From: Pseudomonas vlassakiae
Lineage (GTDB): Bacteria > Pseudomonadota > Gammaproteobacteria > Pseudomonadales > Pseudomonadaceae
Length of the DNA stretch: 64,000 bases
NCBI RefSeq assembly: GCF_014269035.2
Contig: NZ_JABWRP020000007.1
Coordinates: 124,001-188,000 of the forward strand
Direction: 5' to 3'
Shown here: piece after piece, positions 15,506 to 24,644 of the stretch
Position numbering within the stretch: position 1 is the first letter of the stretch
Layout of the letters: each line of letters starts with the position of its first letter
The notes under the pieces: generated by a model
Told to the model about the DNA's origin: nothing
Seen by the model: the letters and a program-made list of their open reading frames with translations, nothing else
The model's database searches: none
Made by a program: the position numbers and the translations under genes

Positions 15506-15904
15506 TCAGCGTAGCGACGCGGCGACCGTGCGGTCGCACGCCAGCAGAGAGCGGATCACTGTCTTGATCTCGGCGTTGATGGCCGACATCTGGTCCAGGT
15601 GCTGAAAGCAACAGTCGGCGATCTCGTGATCGGCGGTCGGCTTCGGCGCGTGGGTGAAGTCGGCCTCGAACACATAGTGCATGCGCTCACCGGTTTCAAA
15701 GCGCATGAGCAAGGTCAAGGTATCGGCCTGCAAGCCAGTCTCTTCCCGTAATTCCCGCTCGGCCGCCTGCACCGGCGTCTCTCCCGGCTCGATCTTGCCG
15801 CCGGGCAAGGTCCACGGTGCCTTGGGTTTTCTCACCCACAGCCATTTCTGCGATTGCTTGCCATGCCGGCAAATGATGGTGGCGCGGTGCTTGACTGGCT
15901 TCAT
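15506..15904 (-). CDS. Nudix hydrolase
   Basis: Start set at ATG 15904, with GCAGGAGGCTGC before it; 132 residues. A full Nudix box is present: the [18 protein letters not shown] segment followed by REETGL (GX5EX7REUXEEXGU), which binds Mg2+ and cleaves a nucleoside diphosphate linked to X. The preceding WTLPGG strand and basic N-terminus suggest a small house-cleaning or nucleotide-sugar pyrophosphatase; substrate unknown. Converges with the ClpP-like gene. Confidence 0.9.
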   Translation of the reverse strand: MKPVKHRATIICRHGKQSQKWLWVRKPKAPWTLPGGKIEPGETPVQAAERELREETGLQADTLTLLMRFETGERMHYVFEADFTHAPKPTADHEIADCCFQHLDQMSAINAEIKTVIRSLLACDRTVAASLR

Positions 15905-15986
15905 GCAGCCTCCTGCGGCAAATCCCTGGTTCATATGGGTTTGTCCGCAGGCGCGCAATGAACGTTCTGTTTAACTGGCTAACGGT

Positions 15987-18900
15987 TCAGCAGGGCACCG
16001 AGCCGCTGAGCGCCTCGATGGTCTCGACCAGCTCGTCATAGCCCACTGGCTTGTTCAGGTGACGATCGAAGCCGGACTGGCGCGATTTGTACTGATCGGC
16101 ACTGGCACCGTAGCCGGTGAGGGCGATCGCTGGCGTCTGACGCAGGTGGGCGAGGCCGCGCAGCGCCTTGATCAATGCGTGACCGTCCATGCCTGGCATA
16201 CCGATGTCCGAGATGATGACGTCATAGTCGCCACTGGCTGCGTCCTCCAGCGCCTTCAACGGATCGCTGTACGCCGCTACCTGGGCGCTTTCCATCTCCA
16301 GCAACGTCTGCATCACCTCCAGCACTTCGGGTGAGTCGTCGACCAGCAAGATCGTCGTGCCCTGCAGCCGTCCCTCGCTGACAGGCTCTGCGGCGTCTGA
16401 ACGCAGTTGCACACCGGGGTCGCACAACGGCAGGCGCACGGTAAAGGTGCAGCCCTTGCCGAGCCCCGCCGAGCTGGCTTCGACACTGCCGCCATGGGCC
16501 TCGGTCAGCTGGCGTACGAGTGAGAGGCCGATGCCGAGGCCTTCACGGCCATGGCTGGCCACCTGCGGGGCTGCCTGGCTGAACAGGTCGAAGATATGCT
16601 CCAGGTTATCGTGGCTCAAGCCCACGCCCTGGTCGATCACCTGCAGGCGCGCCTGCGTTTCGTCGCGGCTCAGCACCAGGCGAATGTCATTGCCCGCCGG
16701 GCTGAACTTGAGCGCGTTGTTCAGCAGGTTCCAGATGATCTGCTCCAGGCGCGTCACGTCGCCCTCGATCATCAGCGGCGGGTCGTCGGCTGGCATTTCC
16801 AAGCGTACCGGGCAAGGGTGCTGTTCGCTCAGTACGACCGCATGGATGCCCCGGACAATGGCGCCCAGGTCCACGGGTTCGGTCTTGAGCTTGAGTTTGC
16901 CGGTGCGAATGCGCGCCACATCGAGCAGGTCATCGATGATCCGGGCCTGGCTGGACACCGCTTCGCAGATGGTGCCCACGGCCTTGCTGGCGGCGCCGAT
17001 GCTCTTGATCGTCGGCAGCCGGCGAAGGATTTCGGCATTGAGCTGGATCAGGTTGAGCGGGTGTTTGAGTTCATGGGACATCACCGCGAAAAACTCGTCC
17101 TTCATGTGGCTGGAGGTCTGCGATTCGGCCAGTTGCTTGCTCAGGCGCTCTTCACCCAGGCGCACGCGCTCTTCGGCGGCGTGGCTCTTGCTGATGTCGA
17201 TGAAGGTGAGCACGGTGCCGTCGATCTCCTGCTCGCTGGAGCGATACGGCAGCAAGCGCGCCAGGTACCAGTGGTTGTCCTGCGCGCCGATCTCGCGCTC
17301 GATGATGGTTTCACCCTTGGCCACGGCGCGGGCGTCATCGGCCAGTGCCGGGTAATCGAGGCGGTGGGTGATGTCCAGCAGCGAGCGGCCGGTGTCCACC
17401 GGCAGCATGCTGAACAAGTCGGTGGCGCGTGGGGTGAACCAGCGAATGCACAGGTTGCGGTCGACGAACACCGTGGCGATGTCGGTCGAGGCGATCAGGT
17501 TGCTCAGGTAGTCGTTGACCTTGTCGGTTTCCTCGACCTTGTTCTTGAGCTCGTAGTTGACGGTGAGCAACTCCTCGTTGATCGATTGCAGCTCTTCCTT
17601 GCTGGTTTCCAGCTCCTCGCTGGCCGAACGCAGTTCCTCGTTGATGGCCTGCATTTCTTCGTTGGAAGCGGTCAGCGCTTCGCTGGAAACCTCCGACTGT
17701 TCGATGGTTTCCTGCAGTTGCTGGCGGGTACGCTGCAGTTCGCGCTCCAGGTTGTTCAGCACCATGCTGTCGGTCTGGCGGATGACCCCGGGCAGCGGCA
17801 AGGACGGGTCGGGCGCACGCTCTTCGAACACCACCAGCAGGCACTCGCCGGTGCTGAGTTCGTCCTTGAAGGGCTGCACGGTGATCTCGGCTTGCTGCTT
17901 GTCTTCACCTTCGCCAAGGTCGACCGGCCGCGAGGTGACGGCCTCGGTGCCCTGGCGGGCCTGGAACAGGGTACTGCGCAAGGCCAGGCGCAGGCTCGGC
18001 AGCACCAGGTTGAGCAGGTTACGGCTCGGCTCGCCCCCTGCCAGCTGCAGGTAGCGCCCGACGCCGTCGCTCATGTGCAGGATATTGCCGTCGCCATCGA
18101 TGATCAGGCTTGGCGGCATGCGCCGGGCCAGGGCACGCTGGTGCATCTCGGCATAGGACGGCTTGCGTCCGGGCTTGGCCTTGGCCTGAAGGTCCTGGGC
18201 GATGCTGGTCATGTTCGCCCCGGGCAGCTGCCGGCCTGAGCGGCGGCCGGCCGGGCTGACGTCACGGGCGCGGAAGATGCGGTTGCGCTTGTCTACCGGG
18301 GCGAACAGTTCACCGGCCACATCGGCCGATTCGGAGGTGCCGAGGAACAGGTAGCCGCCGCTGCGCAGGGCATAGTGGAACATCTGCAGGATGTCGTGCT
18401 GGACTTCGCGGTCGAGGTAGATCAGCAGGTTGCGGCAGACGATCAGGTCGATCTGCGAGAACGGCGGGTCGGACAGCAGGTTGTGGCGGGCGAACAGCAC
18501 CTTCTCCCGCACCTCCTTGCGCACCCGGTAATGCTGGTCTTCCTTGACGAAGAACTGGCGTAGCCGGGTGGGCGGCACGTCGGTCACGATCGCCTCGGGA
18601 TAGGAACCCGCGCGGGCGATACTGATGGCGCGTTCGTCGAGATCGCTGGCGAACACCTGGAGCTTGCGTGCGCGTTGTTCCAGGGCCAGTTGCTCACACA
18701 CCAGCATGGCCAGGCTGTAAGCCTCTTCGCCGGTGGAGCAGCCCGCTGACCAGATGCGGATCTCGCGGTTGTCCTCGCCTTCGCTGGCCAATTGCGGCAG
18801 CACGTGACGCTCCAGCGATTCAAAGGCCTCGCGGTCGCGGAAGAAATTGGTCACACCGATGAGCATGTCGCCCAGCAAGGCAGTCGCTTCGCTGCCGTGT

Positions 18901-19751
18901 TGCTCCAGATAGTTCAGGTAGCTGCCCAGGTCGGTCTGCCCGGTGACATGCAGGCGGCGCTCGATCCGCCGTAGCACGGTGGCGCGCTTGTAATGCTGGA
19001 AATCATGGCCGGTGGCGGCGCGCAGTTGCAGCAGGATTTCTTCGAGCAATGGCTCGGCGTCCTGGGCATCGCCGGCCCGAGTGCCCAACGGCGGCGGCAG
19101 GGTATCGTCTTCGATCTCCGGCAATTTCACCTGCCGCGCCGTACGCCACAGTTCCGTCAGCTTCTGCGGCATCTCGGCAGCCGGCAGCACCAGGTCGACC
19201 ATACCGGTCTCGATGGCGGCGCGCGGCATGCTGTCGTACTGGGCGTCGTCCGGGGTCTGCGCCAGGGTCACGCCGCCTTGTTCCTTGATCCGCGACAGAC
19301 CCACCGCGCCGTCGGCACCGGTGCCCGACAACACCACGCAGAAGGCGTGGTCCTTGTGCACGTCGGCCAGATCACGGAAGAACAGGTCGATCGCCACATG
19401 GTCGCCGCGTCGGCGGTTGGCCGGGGTGACGCGCAGGTAGCCGTCATTGGTGGAAAGACGGTTGGCCGGCGAAATCACGTAGACATGGTTGCGTTCGATC
19501 GGCACCGGCTCGGTGACTTGGCGCACCGGCATCGGCGTGGCTTCCTGGATGATCCTGTCGGCCACGCTCTGGTGGTCGGGCGACAGGTGCAACACCACCA
19601 CGAAGGCGGCACCGCAATCGCCGGGCATCTGCTGGAAGAAGGTGCGGATGGCCTCCAGCCCTCCAGCCGACGCACCGATACCGACCACCGGGAAATCCAG
19701 GTGGCTTGGGCTTAGCGCGGGGTTTTGCGGCGACGCGGGTTGCTCAGTCAT
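15987..19751 (-). CDS. CheB-CheR-PAS-histidine kinase-receiver hybrid sensor
   Basis: A 1254-residue fusion starting at ATG 19751 (MTEQPASPQNPAL). CheB methylesterase (about 20-205): GIGASAGGLEAI, HLSPDHQS and VVLSGTGADGAVG. CheR methyltransferase (about 245-510): IWSAGCSTGEEAYSLAML. A long coiled coil with NEEMQAINEELRSASEELE repeats lies at about 660-745. A PAS-like region follows, then HisKA with phospho-His in AVMSHELKHPLN (about 887), HATPase_c (WNLLNNALKF, GIGLSLVRQL), and a C-terminal receiver with phospho-Asp in VIISDIGMPGMDG. No membrane segment, so it is cytoplasmic. Such fusions may link methylation-type adaptation to phosphotransfer; the signal is unknown. All catalytic motifs look intact. 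Confidence 0.93.
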   Translation of the reverse strand: MTEQPASPQNPALSPSHLDFPVVGIGASAGGLEAIRTFFQQMPGDCGAAFVVVLHLSPDHQSVADRIIQEATPMPVRQVTEPVPIERNHVYVISPANRLSTNDGYLRVTPANRRRGDHVAIDLFFRDLADVHKDHAFCVVLSGTGADGAVGLSRIKEQGGVTLAQTPDDAQYDSMPRAAIETGMVDLVLPAAEMPQKLTELWRTARQVKLPEIEDDTLPPPLGTRAGDAQDAEPLLEEILLQLRAATGHDFQHYKRATVLRRIERRLHVTGQTDLGSYLNYLEQHGSEATALLGDMLIGVTNFFRDREAFESLERHVLPQLASEGEDNREIRIWSAGCSTGEEAYSLAMLVCEQLALEQRARKLQVFASDLDERAISIARAGSYPEAIVTDVPPTRLRQFFVKEDQHYRVRKEVREKVLFARHNLLSDPPFSQIDLIVCRNLLIYLDREVQHDILQMFHYALRSGGYLFLGTSESADVAGELFAPVDKRNRIFRARDVSPAGRRSGRQLPGANMTSIAQDLQAKAKPGRKPSYAEMHQRALARRMPPSLIIDGDGNILHMSDGVGRYLQLAGGEPSRNLLNLVLPSLRLALRSTLFQARQGTEAVTSRPVDLGEGEDKQQAEITVQPFKDELSTGECLLVVFEERAPDPSLPLPGVIRQTDSMVLNNLERELQRTRQQLQETIEQSEVSSEALTASNEEMQAINEELRSASEELETSKEELQSINEELLTVNYELKNKVEETDKVNDYLSNLIASTDIATVFVDRNLCIRWFTPRATDLFSMLPVDTGRSLLDITHRLDYPALADDARAVAKGETIIEREIGAQDNHWYLARLLPYRSSEQEIDGTVLTFIDISKSHAAEERVRLGEERLSKQLAESQTSSHMKDEFFAVMSHELKHPLNLIQLNAEILRRLPTIKSIGAASKAVGTICEAVSSQARIIDDLLDVARIRTGKLKLKTEPVDLGAIVRGIHAVVLSEQHPCPVRLEMPADDPPLMIEGDVTRLEQIIWNLLNNALKFSPAGNDIRLVLSRDETQARLQVIDQGVGLSHDNLEHIFDLFSQAAPQVASHGREGLGIGLSLVRQLTEAHGGSVEASSAGLGKGCTFTVRLPLCDPGVQLRSDAAEPVSEGRLQGTTILLVDDSPEVLEVMQTLLEMESAQVAAYSDPLKALEDAASGDYDVIISDIGMPGMDGHALIKALRGLAHLRQTPAIALTGYGASADQYKSRQSGFDRHLNKPVGYDELVETIEALSGSVPC

Positions 19752-20074
19752 GAAGATGCCTTGTGCAGACCTTGAGGACGGCCCATTGAAGCATCGCCGG
19801 GCAGATGAGCGAGCATTATAGGCCGCTCGTCGGCTCTGCTGCGAGGCTTGGCAGTGTGAGGCCGTTTGCAGTTGTGACCCTGAAGCTGTGACCCTTGAGC
19901 ACGAGAAAAATTGCCGTCCAAAACCAATTGCGCATGCATTTGCCACGGGGGCCTTTGGTGCCGCCGGTCGGCCACCTGCAATCCGATTGAGCAGAGCCTG
20001 TCATCGCCTGTTCGGAACCAGAGCAGGGCACCGTTTCATGCGCCCAACCCATCCGCATCGCAAGGAGAAAGGAC
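19752..20074. other. Intergenic region with divergent promoters, no gene seen
   Basis: 323 bases between the giant hybrid sensor and the KGG-repeat stress gene. It is less GC-rich than the flanks and contains the repeated word GTGACCCTTGA / GTGACCCTGAA around 19874-19896. I see no recognisable small gene; it presumably holds the two divergent promoters. GCAAGGAGAAAGGAC before 20075 is the ribosome-binding site of the next gene. Confidence 0.4.
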
Positions 20075-20287
20075 ATGGCTGTTGATCAACAACGGACCGG
20101 ACAACGTGGCGGCACAAAGGAGACCAACCCAGGCAACTTCGCCAATGACCGCGAACGCGCCTCCCGGGCTGGTCACAAAGGTGGCCAGGCGTCGGGCGGT
20201 AACTTCGCCAACGACCGGCAGCGGGCATCGGAAGCCGGCCGCAAGGGCGGGCAGAACAGCCACGGAGGTGGCCGCCAGCAGCAATGA
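20075..20287 (+). CDS. KGG-repeat general stress protein (YciG/con-10 type)
   Basis: 70 residues, very hydrophilic, with two near-identical units NFANDRERASRAGHKGGQ and NFANDRQRASEAGRKGGQ, the hallmark of the KGG stress-induced family (YciG, GsiB, con-10). These small disordered proteins are usually RpoS-dependent and linked to desiccation or motility phenotypes; the mechanism is unknown. AAGGAGAAAGGAC gives a strong ribosome-binding site. A terminator-like hairpin follows. Confidence 0.88.
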   Translation: MAVDQQRTGQRGGTKETNPGNFANDRERASRAGHKGGQASGGNFANDRQRASEAGRKGGQNSHGGGRQQQ

Positions 20288-20310
20288 CGAGGGCTCGCTG
20301 AGGCCCGCCG

Positions 20311-20349
20311 GCATCAGGGTTCCTGGCAAGGACCCTGATGCATCCCTTT
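20311..20349 (+). terminator. Hairpin downstream of the KGG stress gene
   Basis: GCATCAGGGT (20311-20320) pairs perfectly with ACCCTGATGC (20332-20341) around an 11-base loop and is followed by CATCCCTTTG. The T-run is short, but the position 24 bases after the stop fits an intrinsic terminator. Confidence 0.6.
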
Positions 20350-20433
20350 GAATTGTTCGACAATCTTTTTGAATCTTTCGCGGACGGCATCACTCAATGA
20401 ATAGTCATCCATGGAGAAGAGGAGGGCCGCGTG

Positions 20434-20703
20434 ATGCCTAGTCCCCAGCTGTACATTATCGATTACCTGCTGCACGGCCAGCCGCGCAGCTTCATTATCC
20501 GGCTCGAGAAAATCGATAACGCCGAGGCTTGGCACTGGGCCAGTTGTGATGCAGGGATCGGCATCATCCCGAAGTTTGGCCGAGAGAGGATCAAGAAAGT
20601 GAGCCGGCCAATGGCCGAGCGTTACGGCATCACCGCAGTGACCTGGCGGCCGTCAGGCAGCAAGCCCAGCCAGACGGTCAGCGACTCAAGTGTGACCAGC
20701 TGA
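20434..20703 (+). CDS. DUF6555-type small protein
   Basis: 89 residues from ATG 20434 (MPSPQLYIIDYLLHGQP), chosen over the adjacent GTG 20431 because of spacing from GAGGAGGG. Pseudomonas-specific small soluble protein containing EAWHWASCDAGIGIIPKFG. I associate it with DUF6555; no function is known. Converges on a 56-residue hypothetical gene four bases away. Confidence 0.65.
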   Translation: MPSPQLYIIDYLLHGQPRSFIIRLEKIDNAEAWHWASCDAGIGIIPKFGRERIKKVSRPMAERYGITAVTWRPSGSKPSQTVSDSSVTS

Positions 20704-20707
20704 CCCT

Positions 20708-20878
20708 TCATGCACCGGATTCGGGGTCGCTTGCAGGCACTCCGGGCCGGTTCTGCTCATCCTCTGTCAGGTTGGGATCGGCGTCCGGGTCAGCTGCCCG
20801 GTCGTTGCGTTCTTCTGGGTCCAGTTCGGGCCAATCGTCCTGGGCGCTACCTCCGCCCATTTGCAGTATCCGGGTCAT
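20708..20878 (-). CDS. 56-residue acidic hypothetical protein
   Basis: Start set at ATG 20878 (MTRILQMGGGSAQDDWPEL). The rest is Asp/Glu/Pro-rich and looks disordered. A strong minus-strand terminator lies just upstream (20898-20922), so it must have its own promoter in a very short space or rely on read-through. Family not recognised; real but unproven. Confidence 0.45.
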   Translation of the reverse strand: MTRILQMGGGSAQDDWPELDPEERNDRAADPDADPNLTEDEQNRPGVPASDPESGA

Positions 20879-20897
20879 GATGGCGCCCTCGCTTGCG

Positions 20898-20922
20898 AAA
20901 AAGGCCCACCCGAGGGTGGGCC
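20898..20922 (-). terminator. Intrinsic terminator after the LuxR-type regulator
   Basis: Read on the minus strand, GGCCCACCC and GGGTGGGCC form a 9-pair stem with a tight loop, followed by TTTTT. It lies 107 bases past the stop of the response regulator gene and is the best-formed terminator in the window. Confidence 0.85.
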
Positions 20923-21028
20923 AAGCACAGGAGTGATGAGCGGTGATGATTGACCAGCGCTCATGGATTGAGAGTGCCGGGCGCCCCCGCATGATCACTT
21001 GCATTGCCATCGGCACCGACCGACGGTA

Positions 21029-21643
21029 TCAGGTACCGCTGTACTTGACGGCCGCGGCCGTGCGCGAGGTGACATTCAGCGCCTTGAGCAACGATGACAC
21101 GTGTATACGGACGGTGAACGGCGAGATGTCCAGGGCGCGGGCAATTTCCTTGTTGGTCTTGCCTTGGGCGATCAGGCGCAGCACCTCGTGCTGACGGTGA
21201 GTGAGTTGTTCCAGCTCGTTGGCGCTGCCCAGGTTCGGCAACAGGCCTGAAGGGCTGTACTTGACCAGCACCTCGCCATCCCGGATCGCCAGGATCGCCG
21301 CGCCCAGTTCATCAGGGGCGACGCTTTTACCAATGAAGCCATCCACGCCGCTGGCCATGACGTGTTCGATCAGCGCCGGCTCGTCGACCATCGACACGAT
21401 GATCAGGGTGGTACGGCGTAACAGCTGACGCAGTTCGGTCAGGCGTTCGATGCAATCGAGCCCAGGGAAGCGCAGGTCGAGAATCAGTGTGTCCGGCACC
21501 TCGCCCTGGCGGGCAAGCGCCAGCACCTGCTGCAGGTCGCCGGCCTCTTCCAGTTGTGCGTGCGGCAGTACCCGCTGCACGGTACGGACCATGGCTTCCC
21601 TGAACAGCGGATGGTCGTCCGCCACGATGATGCGGCACGTCAC
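21029..21643 (-). CDS. LuxR/NarL-family response regulator
   Basis: 204 residues from GTG 21643, with AGGGAG upstream. N-terminal receiver: IIVADDHPLF acidic pocket, phospho-Asp near 56 in DTLILDLRFPG, and the switch region LIIVSMVDEPA and GFIGKSVAPDEL. C-terminal HTH: LTHRQHEVLRLIAQGKTNKEIARALDISPFTV. Divergent from the hybrid kinase gene (125 bases between starts), its likely partner. The pairing resembles the NahK/ErcS'-type kinases and their LuxR regulators in pseudomonads; target genes are unknown. Confidence 0.93.
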   Translation of the reverse strand: MTCRIIVADDHPLFREAMVRTVQRVLPHAQLEEAGDLQQVLALARQGEVPDTLILDLRFPGLDCIERLTELRQLLRRTTLIIVSMVDEPALIEHVMASGVDGFIGKSVAPDELGAAILAIRDGEVLVKYSPSGLLPNLGSANELEQLTHRQHEVLRLIAQGKTNKEIARALDISPFTVRIHVSSLLKALNVTSRTAAAVKYSGT

Positions 21644-21768
21644 GATCTGGCACTCCCTGTGAACGGCGTTGTCGCCACCATGCTAACTTAGCAGCCTGTT
21701 GCCGCAAACGCCCGCAAGCGCTGCGCCAAGAAGGCGCCCAGGCGGCCCCGTGCACAAGGACGTTTACC

Positions 21769-23430
21769 ATGGACTACAACAAGAACAACGAGCTCGACCA
21801 GGCCAACCTGCGTGTCATCGTCGCCAGTTGCGCGCTGGTCTACATCACCGTGCTGGGTTTCCTGCCGGGTGAATCGATCGCCAGCTACCTGCCGGTGATC
21901 TACTACATCATCAGTTTCATCCTGCTGTCGATCGGCCTGCGCCAGGCCATCGCCCGCTGGCCTGGGCACTACCCATGGCGTCGGGTGCTGGGCATCGTGC
22001 ATGACTACACCGGTACCTGTTTCGGCCTGGTGCTGGGCGGCGAAGCGGCGCTGCCGCTGTACGCGGTGATGGTCTGGGTGAACCTCGGCAACGGCATGCG
22101 CTTCGGTACCCGCTACCTGGCCATCGCCACGGTACTGGCGCTGACCGCGCTGGTCGCGGTGTACCAGCTCAACCCGTACTGGCAGGCCAACCCGTTCATG
22201 GTGCTGATGCTGCTCACCACCAGTACGGTCATCCCGCTCTACGCCCACATGCTGCTTGAGCGCACGCGCAAGGCCTCGGAACTGGCAATGGCGGCCACCC
22301 GGGAAAAATCGCGTTTCCTGGCCCAGGCCAGCCATGACCTGCGCCAGCCGATCCACTCCATCGGCCTGTTCACCGCCTGCCTGCGCGAGGCGCCGCTGGC
22401 CGAGCAGGAACGGCGCCTGGTGGACAGCATCGACCGCTCGCTGCTCAACGTATCGCAGCTGTTCCGCTCGATCCTCGACCTGTACACGTTGGACAACGGC
22501 AGGGTGCAACCGAAATACGAGGCCTTCGCGTTGCACGAGTTTCTCGCCGAACTGCTGCGGCAGAACGCCGAGGCGGCGCGCTGGGCTGGCGTCGAGATGC
22601 GCTTGCGCCCATGCGCCTACTGGACCCGCGCCGACCGCGGCATGCTCGCGACCATGGTGCAGAACGTACTGTCCAACAGCTTCAAGTACGCAGCCCAGCG
22701 GCCGCTGCTGATCGGCGTGCGGCGTCAGGGCCAGGCGCTGGCCATCGTGGTCTATGACCAGGGGCGCGGGATCGATGAGGTGCACCTGGGTTTGGTCTTT
22801 GAAGAGTTCTATCGGGTACGCCAGGTGCGTGACAAGGATGTCGAAGGTGTTGGTCTGGGCCTCTCGATCGTCAAGCGCCTGGGGCATCTGATGGGCATGC
22901 AGGTTCAGCTGAGGTCGCAACTGGGGCGCGGTACGGCGGTGAGCCTGCAAGGCTTGCCGCGCCTGGCGGCGCAACCGGTTGCCCGGAGCAGTGAACAGCA
23001 GGTGTTGCAAGGTGCCATGTTCGGCGGCCTGAAGGTGTGCCTGGTGGAAGACGATCACAACGTCCTGCGCGCCACCTCGGCGCTGCTGCAGCGCTGGGGC
23101 TGCGAAGTTGAAGCGCATGGTTCCCCCTTGGGGCTGGTCAGCGAATGTGACGTGATCGTTGCCGACTACGACCTGGGCCAGGAGGCCACCGGCGTCGATT
23201 GCATCGAGCGTTTGCGCGCTCAGCGGGGCTGGGAGGTGCCGGCGTTGATCATGACCGGGCATGACCTGGAGAAGATCCAGGCAATCGTCCAGGGGCGCAA
23301 TATCGCGCTGTTGTCCAAGCCGGTGCGCCCGGCGGAGTTGCGTGCAGCCCTGCGGGAACTGCGCGAGCTGCCGGCGGCGCCGGGAACAGAGGGCGGCGCC
23401 GAGGGCAGAGGCGGCATCATTGCAGGATGA
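21769..23430 (+). CDS. Membrane hybrid sensor kinase with C-terminal receiver
   Basis: 553 residues. The N-terminal 160 residues form about five to six transmembrane helices with short loops. HisKA follows with phospho-His 189 in FLAQASHDLRQP, then HATPase_c (QNVLSNSFKYA, YDQGRGIDE, GVGLGLSIVKRLG) and a receiver (CLVEDDHNVLRATSALL, VIVADYDLG). The SHDLRQP H-box and terminal receiver are typical of kinases that act by phosphotransfer or phosphatase on a separate LuxR regulator, here the divergent gene at 21029-21643. The 3' end overlaps the convergent lipoprotein gene by 14 bases. Confidence 0.92.
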   Translation: MDYNKNNELDQANLRVIVASCALVYITVLGFLPGESIASYLPVIYYIISFILLSIGLRQAIARWPGHYPWRRVLGIVHDYTGTCFGLVLGGEAALPLYAVMVWVNLGNGMRFGTRYLAIATVLALTALVAVYQLNPYWQANPFMVLMLLTTSTVIPLYAHMLLERTRKASELAMAATREKSRFLAQASHDLRQPIHSIGLFTACLREAPLAEQERRLVDSIDRSLLNVSQLFRSILDLYTLDNGRVQPKYEAFALHEFLAELLRQNAEAARWAGVEMRLRPCAYWTRADRGMLATMVQNVLSNSFKYAAQRPLLIGVRRQGQALAIVVYDQGRGIDEVHLGLVFEEFYRVRQVRDKDVEGVGLGLSIVKRLGHLMGMQVQLRSQLGRGTAVSLQGLPRLAAQPVARSSEQQVLQGAMFGGLKVCLVEDDHNVLRATSALLQRWGCEVEAHGSPLGLVSECDVIVADYDLGQEATGVDCIERLRAQRGWEVPALIMTGHDLEKIQAIVQGRNIALLSKPVRPAELRAALRELRELPAAPGTEGGAEGRGGIIAG

Positions 23431-23716
23431 TTGCCTGGCCTTCCTTCAGGCAGGACGGGGTCGGCTCATACAGGCCCATGCTGCCCACGGCGACGATGGC
23501 GCCGCTGGGCATCTGGCAGTTGTACTCGCCTTTGGCGGTGGTGGCGGTGTAGTAGGTGATGGTGCTGTCGCTACGGACGTTGGCGACCTTGCTGACCGGG
23601 GTATTGAGAGCGAACTCGGCGCGTTCCTTGAGGGTCTGCTCGGAGGGTTTGATGGTCTGGCAACCGGCGACGGTGAACAGGACGGCGGCGCTCAGCAGGA
23701 GCTTGGCGGGTTTCAT
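23417..23716 (-). CDS. Small lipoprotein, hypothetical
   Basis: Start set at ATG 23716 (MKPAKLLLSAAVLFTVAGCQ), giving 99 residues with a clear lipobox VAGC and a short polar mature part (SDSTITYYTATTAKGEYNCQMPSG). No known domain is recognised. Two cysteines of the mature part may pair. Convergent with the hybrid kinase, whose last 14 bases it overlaps. Confidence 0.7.
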   Translation of the reverse strand: MKPAKLLLSAAVLFTVAGCQTIKPSEQTLKERAEFALNTPVSKVANVRSDSTITYYTATTAKGEYNCQMPSGAIVAVGSMGLYEPTPSCLKEGQAIILQ

Positions 23717-23849
23717 GAGGGTGGGCTTCCTTGGCGTGGGTGTGGCGAATGGCCGGACTATAGCGCCGGGAAGCGGGCAGGGCATTAGGGCGGATGTACG
23801 AGGTGGCCATGTGCCTTAATTTGGCACCGGCACTGGCGCCACCGGACGC

Positions 23850-24644
23850 TCAGTTTCGCCTTGCCAGCCTGTGCGCCATGAACTGGTGCGCAGGCGAAAA
23901 TAGCCGGTTGAAGGTCATCAGCACGGCGCACACCGTGCCCAGTGCCGACGCGGCGGCAATCAGGAACATGATGACGATCTGGTAACGCACTGCATCCCCA
24001 GGCTGCTGCCCGGCCAGGATCTGCCCGGTCATCATGCCCGGCAGGCTGACAATGCCCACCACCGACATCTGGTTCAGGGTCGGCATCATGCCTGCCTTCA
24101 GTGCCTGGCTTGCCGCTGCGCGCGCCGCCTCCCAGCGTGTACCGCCCAGCGACAGAATCATGTCCACCACAGGCCGCTGGGCGCTTAGCTCACGGGTCAT
24201 GCGGTCGATGCCCAGGGCTACGGCGGTCAGGGTGTTGCCGAGGATCATGCCAAGAATGGGAATGGCGTATTGCGGCTCGTACCAAGGGCGCACGCGCAGC
24301 ACCACGAACAGGCCGATGGCCGTGACCAGCCAGGCGCTCAGACCGACCGACAACACGCTGTCGGCCAACTGCCCTCGATGGCGAAGCTGGCCTCTGCCCG
24401 CTGCCGAAAACCCGGCAATCAGCGTCATGCTGAGCATCAGCGGCAGCACGATGTACCACTGGGCATGCTGGAACACCCAGCCAAGGATGTAGCCGATGGC
24501 CAACAGCTGGGTGATGGTGCGCAGCGACGCAATGAGCAACTGGCGCTCCAGCTGCAGCTTCAGCAGCAGCGACAGCAGGCCGTTGACCAGGATCAGCGCG
24601 GCGGCAAGCGCTACGTCGGTGTAGGCAAGGTTGTGGTAGTTCAT
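23850..24644 (-). CDS. fetB: FetB-like ABC permease (UPF0014)
   Basis: 264 residues with about seven hydrophobic segments and the family blocks PWYEPQYAIPILGMILGN and GGTRWEAARAAASQALKAG, followed by LPGMMTGQILAG. E. coli FetAB (YbbL/YbbM) is an ABC exporter that lowers free iron and protects against peroxide; the same role is inferred here. ATGA overlap with fetA fixes the start at 24644. Confidence 0.9.
   Translation of the reverse strand: MNYHNLAYTDVALAAALILVNGLLSLLLKLQLERQLLIASLRTITQLLAIGYILGWVFQHAQWYIVLPLMLSMTLIAGFSAAGRGQLRHRGQLADSVLSVGLSAWLVTAIGLFVVLRVRPWYEPQYAIPILGMILGNTLTAVALGIDRMTRELSAQRPVVDMILSLGGTRWEAARAAASQALKAGMMPTLNQMSVVGIVSLPGMMTGQILAGQQPGDAVRYQIVIMFLIAAASALGTVCAVLMTFNRLFSPAHQFMAHRLARRN

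Noticed and set aside
16551..18239. 562-codon plus-strand open frame opposite the hybrid sensor gene
   Set aside because: Mirror frame of a high-GC gene; low-complexity translation, no motif, while the minus strand has full catalytic domains.
21688..23262. 524-codon minus-strand frame opposite the membrane hybrid kinase
   Set aside because: No start context, no motif, and it antisenses a gene with intact kinase and receiver domains.
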